Shown in pieces: positions 1-5,526 of a DNA stretch of 5,526 nucleotides. This DNA is from Flavobacteriaceae bacterium (lineage in GTDB: Bacteria > Bacteroidota > Bacteroidia > Flavobacteriales > Flavobacteriaceae), in NCBI GenBank assembly GCA_030633225.1, contig DAOVTF010000150.1:1-5526 (forward strand), read 5' to 3'. The translations under genes and the position numbers were made by a program. Positions within the stretch are counted from its first letter, which is position 1. Every line of letters starts with the position of its first letter. The notes under the pieces are model-generated. The model had not been told where the DNA came from, ran no database searches, and worked only from the letters and a program-made list of their open reading frames with translations.

Positions 1-154
1 CAATAATAGCATTGCCATTTTTGATTTTAGTTTTGATATATTCAGTAGTTCTTTTAGCTATACCAGTGCCTCTATCTTCTGCAGACTTATCTATGGTTTT
101 GCAAATATTACCCGCGTATTTTAAATGATAATTTGTAGCAATTACAATTTCCAT
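1..154 (-). CDS. GNAT family N-acetyltransferase, N-terminal part (arginine-cluster type, putative N-acetylglutamate synthase)
   Basis: Partial gene: the ATG is at 154-152 and the frame runs off the left edge after 51 codons. The visible protein begins MEIVIATNYHLKYAGNIC and contains RGTGIAKR, followed by a Tyr-Ile and a Lys-rich helix, then the start of a hydrophobic strand (NAII). This resembles the N-terminus of the small GNAT acetyltransferases that in flavobacteria precede argininosuccinate synthase and other arg genes, where they are thought to acetylate glutamate in the first step of arginine synthesis. The acetyl-CoA-binding motif lies outside the window, so the fold assignment rests on family resemblance. 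The upstream region carries a leader ORF ending in Arg-Arg-Arg-Pro-stop, which independently points to arginine control. No Shine-Dalgarno motif precedes the ATG, as is usual in this phylum. The GNAT call is fairly safe; the exact substrate is inferred. Confidence 0.7.
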   Translation of the reverse strand, partial: MEIVIATNYHLKYAGNICKTIDKSAEDRGTGIAKRTTEYIKTKIKNGNAII

Positions 155-198
155 TGTATTGATTTAGAAAACTTAATAATAGATTTTTATTGAAATGC

Positions 199-255
199 AG
201 AGCTGGACTCACCTAGCTCTATAAAGTTATAGTTACCCTTACGGGCGACGGCGAG
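199..255 (-). promoter_or_regulatory. Attenuator-like leader RNA with alternative hairpins
   Basis: Minus-strand RNA. Fold 1 has three parts: CUCGCC (255-250, over the Pro and first two Arg codons) pairs with GGUGAG (213-208) and encloses two hairpins. These are CCC-GUAA-GGG, with a GNRA tetraloop (245-236), and CUAUA-ACUU-UAUAG (232-219), giving a three-way junction. Fold 2 has AGAGCU (220-215) pairing with AGCUCU (204-199) around a 10-nt loop that contains GGUGAG. Fold 2 shares bases 219-220 with the second hairpin and sequesters 208-213, so the two folds compete. A ribosome on the Arg codons would block the outer helix of fold 1. No U-tract follows the last hairpin, so a classical intrinsic terminator is not evident; control could act on translation or through another kind of pausing. 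The pairings are read by eye, without energy calculation. Confidence 0.5.
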
Positions 256-328
256 GAAAAACAACAATACTGTCTACATCAAGATTTGATGTAAAAATTA
301 ATTTAAGTATTTTTGATTGTTCTTTCAT
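239..328 (-). CDS. Arginine leader peptide (29 codons, ends PRRRP-stop)
   Basis: A short ORF reads ATG at 328-326 to TAA at 241-239, encoding 29 residues: MKEQSKILKL, then a neutral middle, then the C-terminus VVFPRRRP. The last codons are CCT CGC CGT CGC CCG TAA. The three adjacent Arg codons are all CGY, read by one tRNA, in a genome where AGA is common, and they sit in a sharply GC-rich island inside AT-rich DNA. The ORF lies about 48 nt downstream of the predicted transcription start and ends 84 nt before the acetyltransferase start codon. Overlapping and following it are hairpins with competing pairings. This is the layout of an amino-acid attenuator: ribosomes slowing at the Arg codons when charged Arg-tRNA is scarce would change the RNA fold. 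An alternative is arrest by the nascent peptide itself (Pro-Arg-Arg-Arg-Pro at a stop codon). The mechanism is inferred; the ORF and its Arg run are seen directly. Confidence 0.72.
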   Translation of the reverse strand: MKEQSKILKLIFTSNLDVDSIVVFPRRRP

Positions 329-381
329 AATAAAAAAGAAAGTAAATATAACTAGTATATCTTTTCGTTTGTATTGAACTA

Positions 382-411
382 CAAATCTATAATAAAATTT
401 TAAACAACAAA
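382..411 (-). promoter_or_regulatory. Bacteroidota-type promoter for the leader ORF and acetyltransferase
   Basis: Read on the minus strand, TTTG (411-408) is followed after 18 nt by TAGATTTG (389-382), an exact match to the TAnnTTTG -7 element of Bacteroidota with a near-ideal spacer. Transcription would start near 375-377, giving a short untranslated stretch before the leader ATG at 328. The site lies 53 nt beyond the stop codon of the sigma-like gene, so the arg leader has its own promoter and need not depend on read-through. Confidence 0.65.
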
Positions 412-464
412 ACAAAAATTAAAGTATTTATATCATTTACTTAATTAAATTATTAATATTACAC

Positions 465-1157
465 TTAAATAAGGTGTTTTTTAAAATTATCTTTAATAAA
501 ATCAATAATTCTCTTTACTTCAATAATTTCAATATCAAGAATATTAGACACCTCTTGCAGATTTAGTTTTCCTAAAATATAAAGATCTACAACATTTGAA
601 GTTTGCAATGGTAATTTATAATACATCTTCCTAAAAACGTCTTGTTTCTCAGAGTCTTTTAAAAAAGCTTTATCTTTTAATTCTAAAAAATCTATTACAT
701 TTTCTTGCACTTCATCCGATAGTAATAAATGAGATTTTCCATCATTTTGATGATAAGATATATCATCTAATTCCTCATCCATTATTAGATCAAATCCACC
801 ATCCACTGTAAATTTTTCTTCCAATAAAGCAAGTTCTTTTTCTAAAATAAATTTGGTGCTTATAGTTTTCTTATGCCATTTTTCATTTTCAAACAAATTT
901 ACTAATTTGTTATTTGTGATTTTAAACATCTCTATTTTCAATTCTTCCAAACTTATATCTTTACTAATATCGTTTTCATAAATGCTTAAAACTACATCAT
1001 CAATTACTTCACTTGATCTGTACATATTCTTTGGGAATATCCCTAAATTTTCACCAACTGATATTCTTTGTTTTACATAAGGATGTAATGAATGCATGTG
1101 GGTTAATACCATTTCTTTTGGCTTTTTTGTAAAATTTTTATCGACAAAATTTTTCAT
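465..1157 (-). CDS. Divergent sigma-70 family-like protein (hypothetical)
   Basis: A 230-residue protein with no signal peptide or membrane segment, hence cytoplasmic. Residues about 24-62 (HPYVKQRISVGENLGIFPKN, then a run ending VIDDVVLSIYE) resemble the start of sigma-70 region 2, in which an LxDxVxxxxYE-like helix is common. Residues about 173-226 resemble region 4: a Leu-Pro (182-183), then LGKLNLQEVSNILDIEIIEV as a helix-turn-helix with recognition helix near 210-222. Between them lies a very acidic stretch (about 113-160, including DEELDD). I recall similar flavobacterial proteins annotated as sigma-70 family factors, but the similarity is weak and region 2 is short, so it may instead be a regulatory protein with a sigma-like HTH. 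The first ATG (1157) is used; Met17 and Met21 are possible later starts. It is transcribed away from the hydrolase, and no clear TAnnTTTG element was found upstream. Confidence 0.55.
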   Translation of the reverse strand: MKNFVDKNFTKKPKEMVLTHMHSLHPYVKQRISVGENLGIFPKNMYRSSEVIDDVVLSIYENDISKDISLEELKIEMFKITNNKLVNLFENEKWHKKTISTKFILEKELALLEEKFTVDGGFDLIMDEELDDISYHQNDGKSHLLLSDEVQENVIDFLELKDKAFLKDSEKQDVFRKMYYKLPLQTSNVVDLYILGKLNLQEVSNILDIEIIEVKRIIDFIKDNFKKHLI

Positions 1158-1414
1158 ACTAAAACATTTTAAATCCTTATAAAGTTACGAAATAAGGTTG
1201 AATTTACTTTATTTTTTCTTTAAAAAAACACTCATTTAAACATTTATAATCAAGAGAAATCTTTATTTAATAGTAAATATTACCGATAAAAAATTAAATG
1301 ATTCACACCTATGTAGATATCAGTATTTTATAATGAAAGTTTTTAGCAGTTCTTAACAATTTTGCAATTTGATGATACTCCTTTTATATTTTTGAATTGA
1401 AACATGTTAATGCT
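1158..1414. other. Divergent intergenic region
   Basis: About 257 bp of AT-rich DNA separate the sigma-like gene (minus) from the hydrolase (plus). The right end holds the hydrolase promoter. I found no convincing promoter for the minus-strand gene (the best is TTATTTCG near 1185, without a partner TTTG), no small ORF with coding character and no strong hairpin. Confidence 0.5.
1361..1394 (+). promoter_or_regulatory. Promoter of the hydrolase-transglycosylase operon
   Basis: TATTTTTG at 1387-1394 matches the TAnnTTTG -7 consensus. Two TTTG boxes lie upstream, at 1361-1364 (22-nt spacer) and 1368-1371 (15-nt spacer); neither spacing is ideal, and the true -33 box could be either. Transcription would begin near 1400, which places the start codon at 1415 about 15 nt into the message and makes the in-frame TTG at 1397, which lies between the -7 element and this start site, very unlikely as a translation start. 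Confidence 0.5.
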
Positions 1415-2257
1415 ATGATTCAAAAAGAATTTAATTTTAATCTTTACAATACTAATTTTCACGGAAAGTATTATAAACCAAAAACTGTAAAATCAGTTGT
1501 AGTTTTGGTTCATGGAATGGGAGAACATTCTAAACGCTATGAAAATTATGTTATACCTTTTTATTATAAAAATTCTATAGCTATTATTACTTACGATCAA
1601 TTTGGTCACGGTAAAACCGAAGGCAAAAGAGGTCATAATCCTGGTTTTGATGCAGTTTTAGATTGTGTTCAAGAAATACTAAAACAAGCTGATAAAATTT
1701 TTGGGAAGAAACCCATATTTCTTTACGGTCATAGTATGGGTGGTAATGTTGTAATAAATTATGTTTTAAGAAGAGAAAACAACTTAAACGGAGTTATTGC
1801 TACTAGTCCATTTTTACGTTTAGCTTTTGAGCCACCGAGTTGGAAACTCAAAATAGCAAAAGCCCTGTTAAAAATTTCTCCTTCATTAACTATGAGTAAT
1901 GAATTGGATGTTAAAGGAATTTCAAGAGATAAAGCAGTTGTAAAAGATTATATAAATGATCCCTTAAATCACGACAAAGTAAGTCCTAATTATTCTATAG
2001 TATTTATAGAAACTGGTGAATGGGCAATAAATAATGCTGATAAATTAAAAGTACCAATGCTTTTAATGCATGGTACGGCAGATAGATTAACTAATTATGA
2101 AGGGTCTAAAGAATTTGCAAAAAATGCAGGTAATTTAGTAGATTTAAAATTATTTAAAGATGCTTATCACGAATTACATAATGATATTATAAAAGATGAC
2201 GTTCTCGAACAAATGATGACATGGATAGATAAAACACAACATAACTATAACCTCTAG
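1415..2257 (+). CDS. Alpha/beta hydrolase, monoacylglycerol lipase-like (serine aminopeptidase S33 / Hydrolase_4 family)
   Basis: A 280-residue serine hydrolase. Landmarks in order: oxyanion-hole motif LVHGMGEHS (31-39), YDQFGHGKTEG (60-70), nucleophile elbow GHSMGG with Ser107 (105-110), acid Asp223 in MHGTADRLT, and catalytic His252 in DAYHELHND. The HGMGEHS, DxFGHGxTxGxRG and GHSMGG set is characteristic of the monoacylglycerol lipase or lysophospholipase branch, so the likely reaction is hydrolysis of a lipid ester; the actual substrate is unknown. The length is normal for the family and no signal peptide is present. I use ATG 1415 (MIQKEFNFNL) and not the in-frame TTG at 1397, because family members begin there and the promoter overlaps the upstream codons. 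The stop lies 13 nt before the lytic transglycosylase, so the two are probably co-transcribed, perhaps linking membrane lipid turnover with wall turnover. Confidence 0.88.
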   Translation: MIQKEFNFNLYNTNFHGKYYKPKTVKSVVVLVHGMGEHSKRYENYVIPFYYKNSIAIITYDQFGHGKTEGKRGHNPGFDAVLDCVQEILKQADKIFGKKPIFLYGHSMGGNVVINYVLRRENNLNGVIATSPFLRLAFEPPSWKLKIAKALLKISPSLTMSNELDVKGISRDKAVVKDYINDPLNHDKVSPNYSIVFIETGEWAINNADKLKVPMLLMHGTADRLTNYEGSKEFAKNAGNLVDLKLFKDAYHELHNDIIKDDVLEQMMTWIDKTQHNYNL

Positions 2258-2270
2258 ATTAAAAAACGCT

Positions 2271-3629
2271 ATGAAAAAGTTCTTTTTCCTCTATTTTTTG
2301 GTTTTATCTCCCCTGCTTTTTTCACAAAGTAGTTACCAAACCAAATTAGTTAATTTAATGAATAATTCAAATTTGGATTATATCAATTATTTATCAGATA
2401 AAAATTTAACTATTATAGATAAAAACAATTCAGGCACTCTTGATAATATATGGATTACAGAGCCAATCCAATTTTCAAACCCTTTAAATGGAAGTGAGTT
2501 CACTTCATTATTATTAATTAAACAATTGGATGAGTTAAATGGTACAACTCCATTTAATATTTCCCATAATCCGACTTTAGAAAGGTATATTAGAGTTTTT
2601 TTAAAAGATAGAAGAGAAAGTATATCACAAATAATGGGTAGAGCCTCTTATTACTTCCCAATTTTTGAAGAGCATTTAGACAAATATAATCTGCCTTTAG
2701 AAATAAAATATTTAGCAATAATTGAATCTGCTCTTCAACCTACTGCAAGCTCACCATCAGGAGCTAAAGGCTTATGGCAATTTATGTATGGTACTGGAAA
2801 ACAATTTGGACTAGATGTAAATTCATATGTTGATGACAGGTTTGACGTTTTAAAATCAACGGAAGCTGCTTGTAAATATTTATCTTATTTATTCAATACA
2901 TTTAACGATTGGGATTTGGCCTTGGCTGCATATAATTCTGGTCCTGAAAATGTGAAAAAGGCAATTAATCGAGCCGGAGGAGTTAATAATTATTGGAAAA
3001 TTCGTCAATATTTACCTAAAGAAACTCAAGGTTACTTACCTGCTTTTTATGCAACTTTTTATATTTTCGAATATGCAGCCATGCATAATTTAAAATCAAA
3101 TCCTTCATCATTAACATATTTTGAAATTGACACCATACATGTAAAAAATCAATTATCATTTGCTAAAATTCAAAATATAATTCCAATTGAAAATAATCTT
3201 TTAAAAGCTTTAAATCCACAATATAAAAAAGAAATAATTCCATATTCAAAAAATAAAAAATATATTTTAACTCTTCCAGTAAATTTATCTTCTACCTTTT
3301 TAGAAAATGAAAATTCTATATACCAAGTTTCAAATAGTGAAACAAATTTTTCGTCTTTTTCAAATCATATTAAAATAACGAAACGCAATAGTTACATTGT
3401 AAAATCAAGTGATAATTTGATTAAAATAGCTAAAAACCACCAAATTACTTTAAAAGAGCTAAAAGCATGGAATGGGCTGCAAACCAACTATTTAATAACA
3501 GGACAAAGATTGGTTATAACCAATAGAGTGAAAAATGACCAAATAAATACAAAGAATTCTTTCTCTCCGTCAATCTCCCCTATTTTTTCTTCTGTTAAAA
3601 ATGAATCTAAAAACCCTTCTGTTCTATAA
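2271..3629 (+). CDS. MltD-like secreted lytic transglycosylase, one LysM domain
   Basis: A 452-residue exported murein hydrolase. Residues 1-19 form a signal peptide (MKKFFFLYFLVLSPLLFSQ). An SLT (lysozyme-like, GH23) domain spans about 136-269: catalytic Glu152 in IIESAL, then GAKGLWQFMYGTG (164-176), then AYNSGP (220-225) and the YLPAFYATFYIFEY segment. The enzyme would cut the MurNAc-GlcNAc bond of peptidoglycan, forming 1,6-anhydro-MurNAc. A conserved strand-rich region follows (about 284-351), then a single LysM domain (about 374-417) for peptidoglycan binding, and a Ser/Asn/Pro-rich tail of about 30 residues. It closely matches the next gene (about 100 of 134 SLT residues identical by hand alignment) but has a shorter N-terminus and lacks the second LysM. 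Glu226 replaces the Gly usual after AYNSGP. All core catalytic features are retained, so it is probably active. It forms an operon with the preceding hydrolase. Confidence 0.92.
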   Translation: MKKFFFLYFLVLSPLLFSQSSYQTKLVNLMNNSNLDYINYLSDKNLTIIDKNNSGTLDNIWITEPIQFSNPLNGSEFTSLLLIKQLDELNGTTPFNISHNPTLERYIRVFLKDRRESISQIMGRASYYFPIFEEHLDKYNLPLEIKYLAIIESALQPTASSPSGAKGLWQFMYGTGKQFGLDVNSYVDDRFDVLKSTEAACKYLSYLFNTFNDWDLALAAYNSGPENVKKAINRAGGVNNYWKIRQYLPKETQGYLPAFYATFYIFEYAAMHNLKSNPSSLTYFEIDTIHVKNQLSFAKIQNIIPIENNLLKALNPQYKKEIIPYSKNKKYILTLPVNLSSTFLENENSIYQVSNSETNFSSFSNHIKITKRNSYIVKSSDNLIKIAKNHQITLKELKAWNGLQTNYLITGQRLVITNRVKNDQINTKNSFSPSISPIFSSVKNESKNPSVL

Positions 3630-3793
3630 ATCCCCTAAATTAATTATGTAAAAGAGTGCTTTATTCTATATGAATTTTTAAACAATAGTTAACAATAAAT
3701 ATCAAAGAACCATTAAAAAAAATGATGCAATTAAAATTTTGTGCTATTTTTACCGTTTTTGATTGCAAACACACAGTAAACAAACAAGATGAA
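3630..3793 (+). other. Intergenic region between the two transglycosylases
   Basis: This 164-nt stretch has no clear intrinsic terminator for the first gene and no exact TAnnTTTG promoter for the second. It contains a direct repeat AACAATA-gtt-AACAATA (3681-3697). TATTTTTA (3745-3752) is one base off the -7 consensus and lacks a well-placed TTTG. The second enzyme may therefore be read from a weak local promoter, from the upstream one, or both. Confidence 0.4.
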
Positions 3794-5371
3794 ATGAATT
3801 TAATGCAGAAATTTTTAACAATAACTTTATTCTTAGCTTTTTTTATTGGATACTCTCAAGAGGATTTAACAATTAAAACCACTCTTTTAGCATCCAATAA
3901 ATATGAGGTTTCAAAGATTAATCAAAAACCCATAGACACCTTAAAAATTGATACTACTTTAATTGCTGGTAAAAATATTGCAATTATAGATCATGTTGAA
4001 GCCAGTGAATTTGACAAAAAATGGATGACTTCTTTAAGAAATTCAATGAAAGATAGCTCATTATTAATTTTACCACAAGATACTATTGGTAAAGTAGTAA
4101 TTGAAAATTTTTCAACAGAATTACTAAAAGAAAGATTGGCAGAATTAGATAAAACAACTCCGTTTAATGTTGAATATAATCCGTCTTTAGAGAAAATAAT
4201 TAAACATTATTTAAAAAATCGCCAACAAACAATGGCTAATTTAATGGGTAAAGCCAAATATTATTTCCCAATGTTTGAAGAGTATTTAGATAAATATGAT
4301 ATACCCTTAGAAATTAAATATTTAGCAATAGTAGAATCGGCATTAAAGCCCAATGCAAAATCTAGAGTTGGTGCAAAAGGTTTGTGGCAATTTATGTATG
4401 CCACAGGGAGCATGTATAATTTAAAAGTGAGCTCTTATGTTGATGAAAGGTCAGACCCAATAAAATCAACTGAAGCTGCCTGTAAATATCTTTCAAAATT
4501 GTACAGTATTTTTAATGATTGGGATCTAGCTTTAGCTGCTTACAATTCAGGGCCTGGAAATGTAAATAAAGCAATAAGAAGGTCTGGTGGTAAAAAAAAT
4601 TACTGGAATATTCGTCATTATTTACCTCGTGAAACTGCCGGTTATTTACCTGCTTTTTATGCAACTTATTATATCTTTGAATATGCAGATGAGCATCAAT
4701 TATATGCAAAAAATGAGTTATTGAATTCCTTTGAAACAGATACGATTGTAATAAAAAGACAACTTACTTTTGAACAAATTAATAAGGTCTTAGATACAGA
4801 TGATGAATTACTTCAATTTTTAAATCCTCAATATAAACTAAAAATAATTCCTGTTATTAAAGGTAAAGATTATACACTTACCATTCCAAAATACTTAGTT
4901 GGCAAATTTGTTTCAAATGAAGACAATATTTATGCTTTCGCTGAGTCCGATGATGCAAAACGTGAAAAACCCTTGCCAAAATATTTTGAAGCTAAGGATA
5001 AAATAAGGTATAAAGTAAGAAATGGAGACTATTTAGGGAAAATTGCCAATAGATACGGTGTCTCTGTGAGTAGTATCAAACGATGGAATGGATTGAAAAG
5101 CAATAATCTAAGAGTTGGGCAACGCTTAACAATTTATCCTAGAAAGCCCATAGCATCTACCTCTACAAAAACCGTTAAGAAAACTTCAACGAACAGCACT
5201 AAAAAAACAATTCCTAAAGGGAAATACATAACTTATGTTGTTAAGAAAGGTGATTCATTGTGGTTGATCTCTCAAAAATATCCTAAAGTTTCTGTTACAC
5301 AAATCAAAGAATGGAACAATATTTGGAGTAGTAAAAATTTGAAACCTGGAACAGAATTAAAAATCTACTGA
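3794..5371 (+). CDS. MltD-like secreted lytic transglycosylase, two LysM domains
   Basis: A 525-residue exported enzyme with the MltD layout. The signal peptide covers about 1-21 (MNLMQKFLTITLFLAFFIGYS). An N-terminal region of about 120 residues follows, with no recognised domain. The SLT domain (about 165-298) has catalytic Glu181 in IVESAL, GAKGLWQFMYATG, and AYNSGPGN (249-256). Then come a conserved region (about 313-381), LysM1 (about 406-448), a Thr/Ser/Lys-rich linker (about 450-478) and LysM2 (about 481-525) ending at the stop codon. It would cleave peptidoglycan glycan strands in the periplasm while the LysM modules hold it to the wall. The frame is open from ATG 3722, but that adds 24 residues ahead of the signal peptide, including polar MMQLKFCA... 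sequence. ATG 3794, with A-rich sequence before it, gives a normal signal peptide; ATG 3803 is nearly as good. A lipoprotein gene follows after 31 nt, probably in the same transcript. Confidence 0.93.
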   Translation: MNLMQKFLTITLFLAFFIGYSQEDLTIKTTLLASNKYEVSKINQKPIDTLKIDTTLIAGKNIAIIDHVEASEFDKKWMTSLRNSMKDSSLLILPQDTIGKVVIENFSTELLKERLAELDKTTPFNVEYNPSLEKIIKHYLKNRQQTMANLMGKAKYYFPMFEEYLDKYDIPLEIKYLAIVESALKPNAKSRVGAKGLWQFMYATGSMYNLKVSSYVDERSDPIKSTEAACKYLSKLYSIFNDWDLALAAYNSGPGNVNKAIRRSGGKKNYWNIRHYLPRETAGYLPAFYATYYIFEYADEHQLYAKNELLNSFETDTIVIKRQLTFEQINKVLDTDDELLQFLNPQYKLKIIPVIKGKDYTLTIPKYLVGKFVSNEDNIYAFAESDDAKREKPLPKYFEAKDKIRYKVRNGDYLGKIANRYGVSVSSIKRWNGLKSNNLRVGQRLTIYPRKPIASTSTKTVKKTSTNSTKKTIPKGKYITYVVKKGDSLWLISQKYPKVSVTQIKEWNNIWSSKNLKPGTELKIY

Positions 5372-5402
5372 TTCTTACTTTTCAGTCCTAAAAACAAATA
5401 TT

Positions 5403-5526
5403 ATGCTTAAAAAATTATTCCTGTTAACCTTTAGTTTTCTTATACTTATTTCTTGCACAAAAAATGAAAAAATTACCTTAGTAAGCTCGACTGGTAGAAT
5501 TAATCATTTATTAATTGTAATAAAAA
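5403..5526 (+). CDS. Lipoprotein, N-terminal part, probable DUF4837 family
   Basis: Partial gene running off the right edge after 41 codons. It begins MLKKLFLLTFSFLILISC: a basic n-region, a hydrophobic core and a lipobox LISC with Cys18 as the lipidated residue, so the product should be a lipoprotein processed by signal peptidase II. After the Cys comes a short Lys/Asn/Glu spacer and then VSSTGRINHLLIVIK. This resembles the start of flavobacterial DUF4837 proteins, which begin with a Ser-Thr-Gly-x-Ile-Asn motif followed by a hydrophobic strand and, as I recall, are often encoded next to an MltD-like transglycosylase. The function of that family is unknown. The 31-nt gap from the preceding gene suggests one operon. 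The lipoprotein call is secure; the family call rests on few residues. Confidence 0.7.
   Translation, partial: MLKKLFLLTFSFLILISCTKNEKITLVSSTGRINHLLIVIK

Noticed and set aside
199..255. Metabolite riboswitch in the acetyltransferase leader
   Set aside because: I compared it from memory with SAM, TPP, cobalamin, glycine, preQ1, guanidine and glutamine aptamer cores and saw no match; the Arg-codon run explains the GC-rich segment better.
461..477. Hairpin ACAC(C)TT-ATTT-AAGTGT across the stop codon of the sigma-like gene
   Set aside because: Only six pairs with a bulge and no U-tract afterwards on the minus strand, so I do not call it a terminator.
3681..3697. Direct repeat AACAATA-gtt-AACAATA, with TTAACAAT also present at 1353-1360 upstream of the hydrolase
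   Set aside because: The words are short and AT-rich, at different distances from the start codons, so chance is likely; I do not call an operator.
3745..3752. TATTTTTA as a -7 element for the second transglycosylase
   Set aside because: One mismatch to TAnnTTTG and no TTTG at a suitable distance upstream; too weak to list as a promoter.
4512..4709. Open frame of 65 codons on the minus strand
   Set aside because: It lies wholly inside and opposite the conserved SLT domain of the second transglycosylase, has low-complexity His/Asn/Leu-rich composition and no start context; it is a shadow frame.

Overview
The window looks like an AT-rich chromosomal segment from a marine-type member of the Bacteroidota, most likely Flavobacteriaceae. 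The reasons are promoters of the TTTG...TAnnTTTG type, start codons preceded by A-rich sequence with no Shine-Dalgarno motif, signal peptides ending in ...SQ, and gene families typical of that group. No insertion sequence, tRNA, rRNA or CRISPR array is visible.

Left part, minus strand (1-1157). The window opens with the N-terminal 51 residues of a GNAT acetyltransferase, of the kind that in flavobacteria sits at the head of the arginine biosynthesis cluster. Its roughly 230-nt upstream region is the most interesting part of the window. It holds a good Bacteroidota promoter (382-411) and a 29-codon leader ORF (239-328) ending in Pro-Arg-Arg-Arg-Pro-stop. A GC-rich set of hairpins then overlaps the arginine codons and can be drawn in two mutually exclusive folds. 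This looks like an arginine-sensing leader-peptide attenuator, which would support the arginine assignment of the acetyltransferase. Further right, at 465-1157, is a stand-alone protein resembling a divergent sigma-70 family factor.

Right part, plus strand (1387-5526). A promoter at about 1361-1394 precedes a monoacylglycerol-lipase-like alpha/beta hydrolase (1415-2257). The hydrolase is followed after 13 nt by a secreted lytic transglycosylase with one LysM domain (2271-3629). After a 164-nt gap comes a close paralogue with two LysM domains (3794-5371), and 31 nt later the start of a lipoprotein that fits the DUF4837 family (5403 to the window end). This half is a cell-envelope block: two MltD-like murein-cleaving enzymes made by tandem duplication, flanked by a lipid-esterase-like hydrolase and an outer-membrane or periplasmic lipoprotein.

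The start codons of the hydrolase and the second transglycosylase are best moved inward from the longest open frames. The acetyltransferase and the lipoprotein are cut by the window edges.
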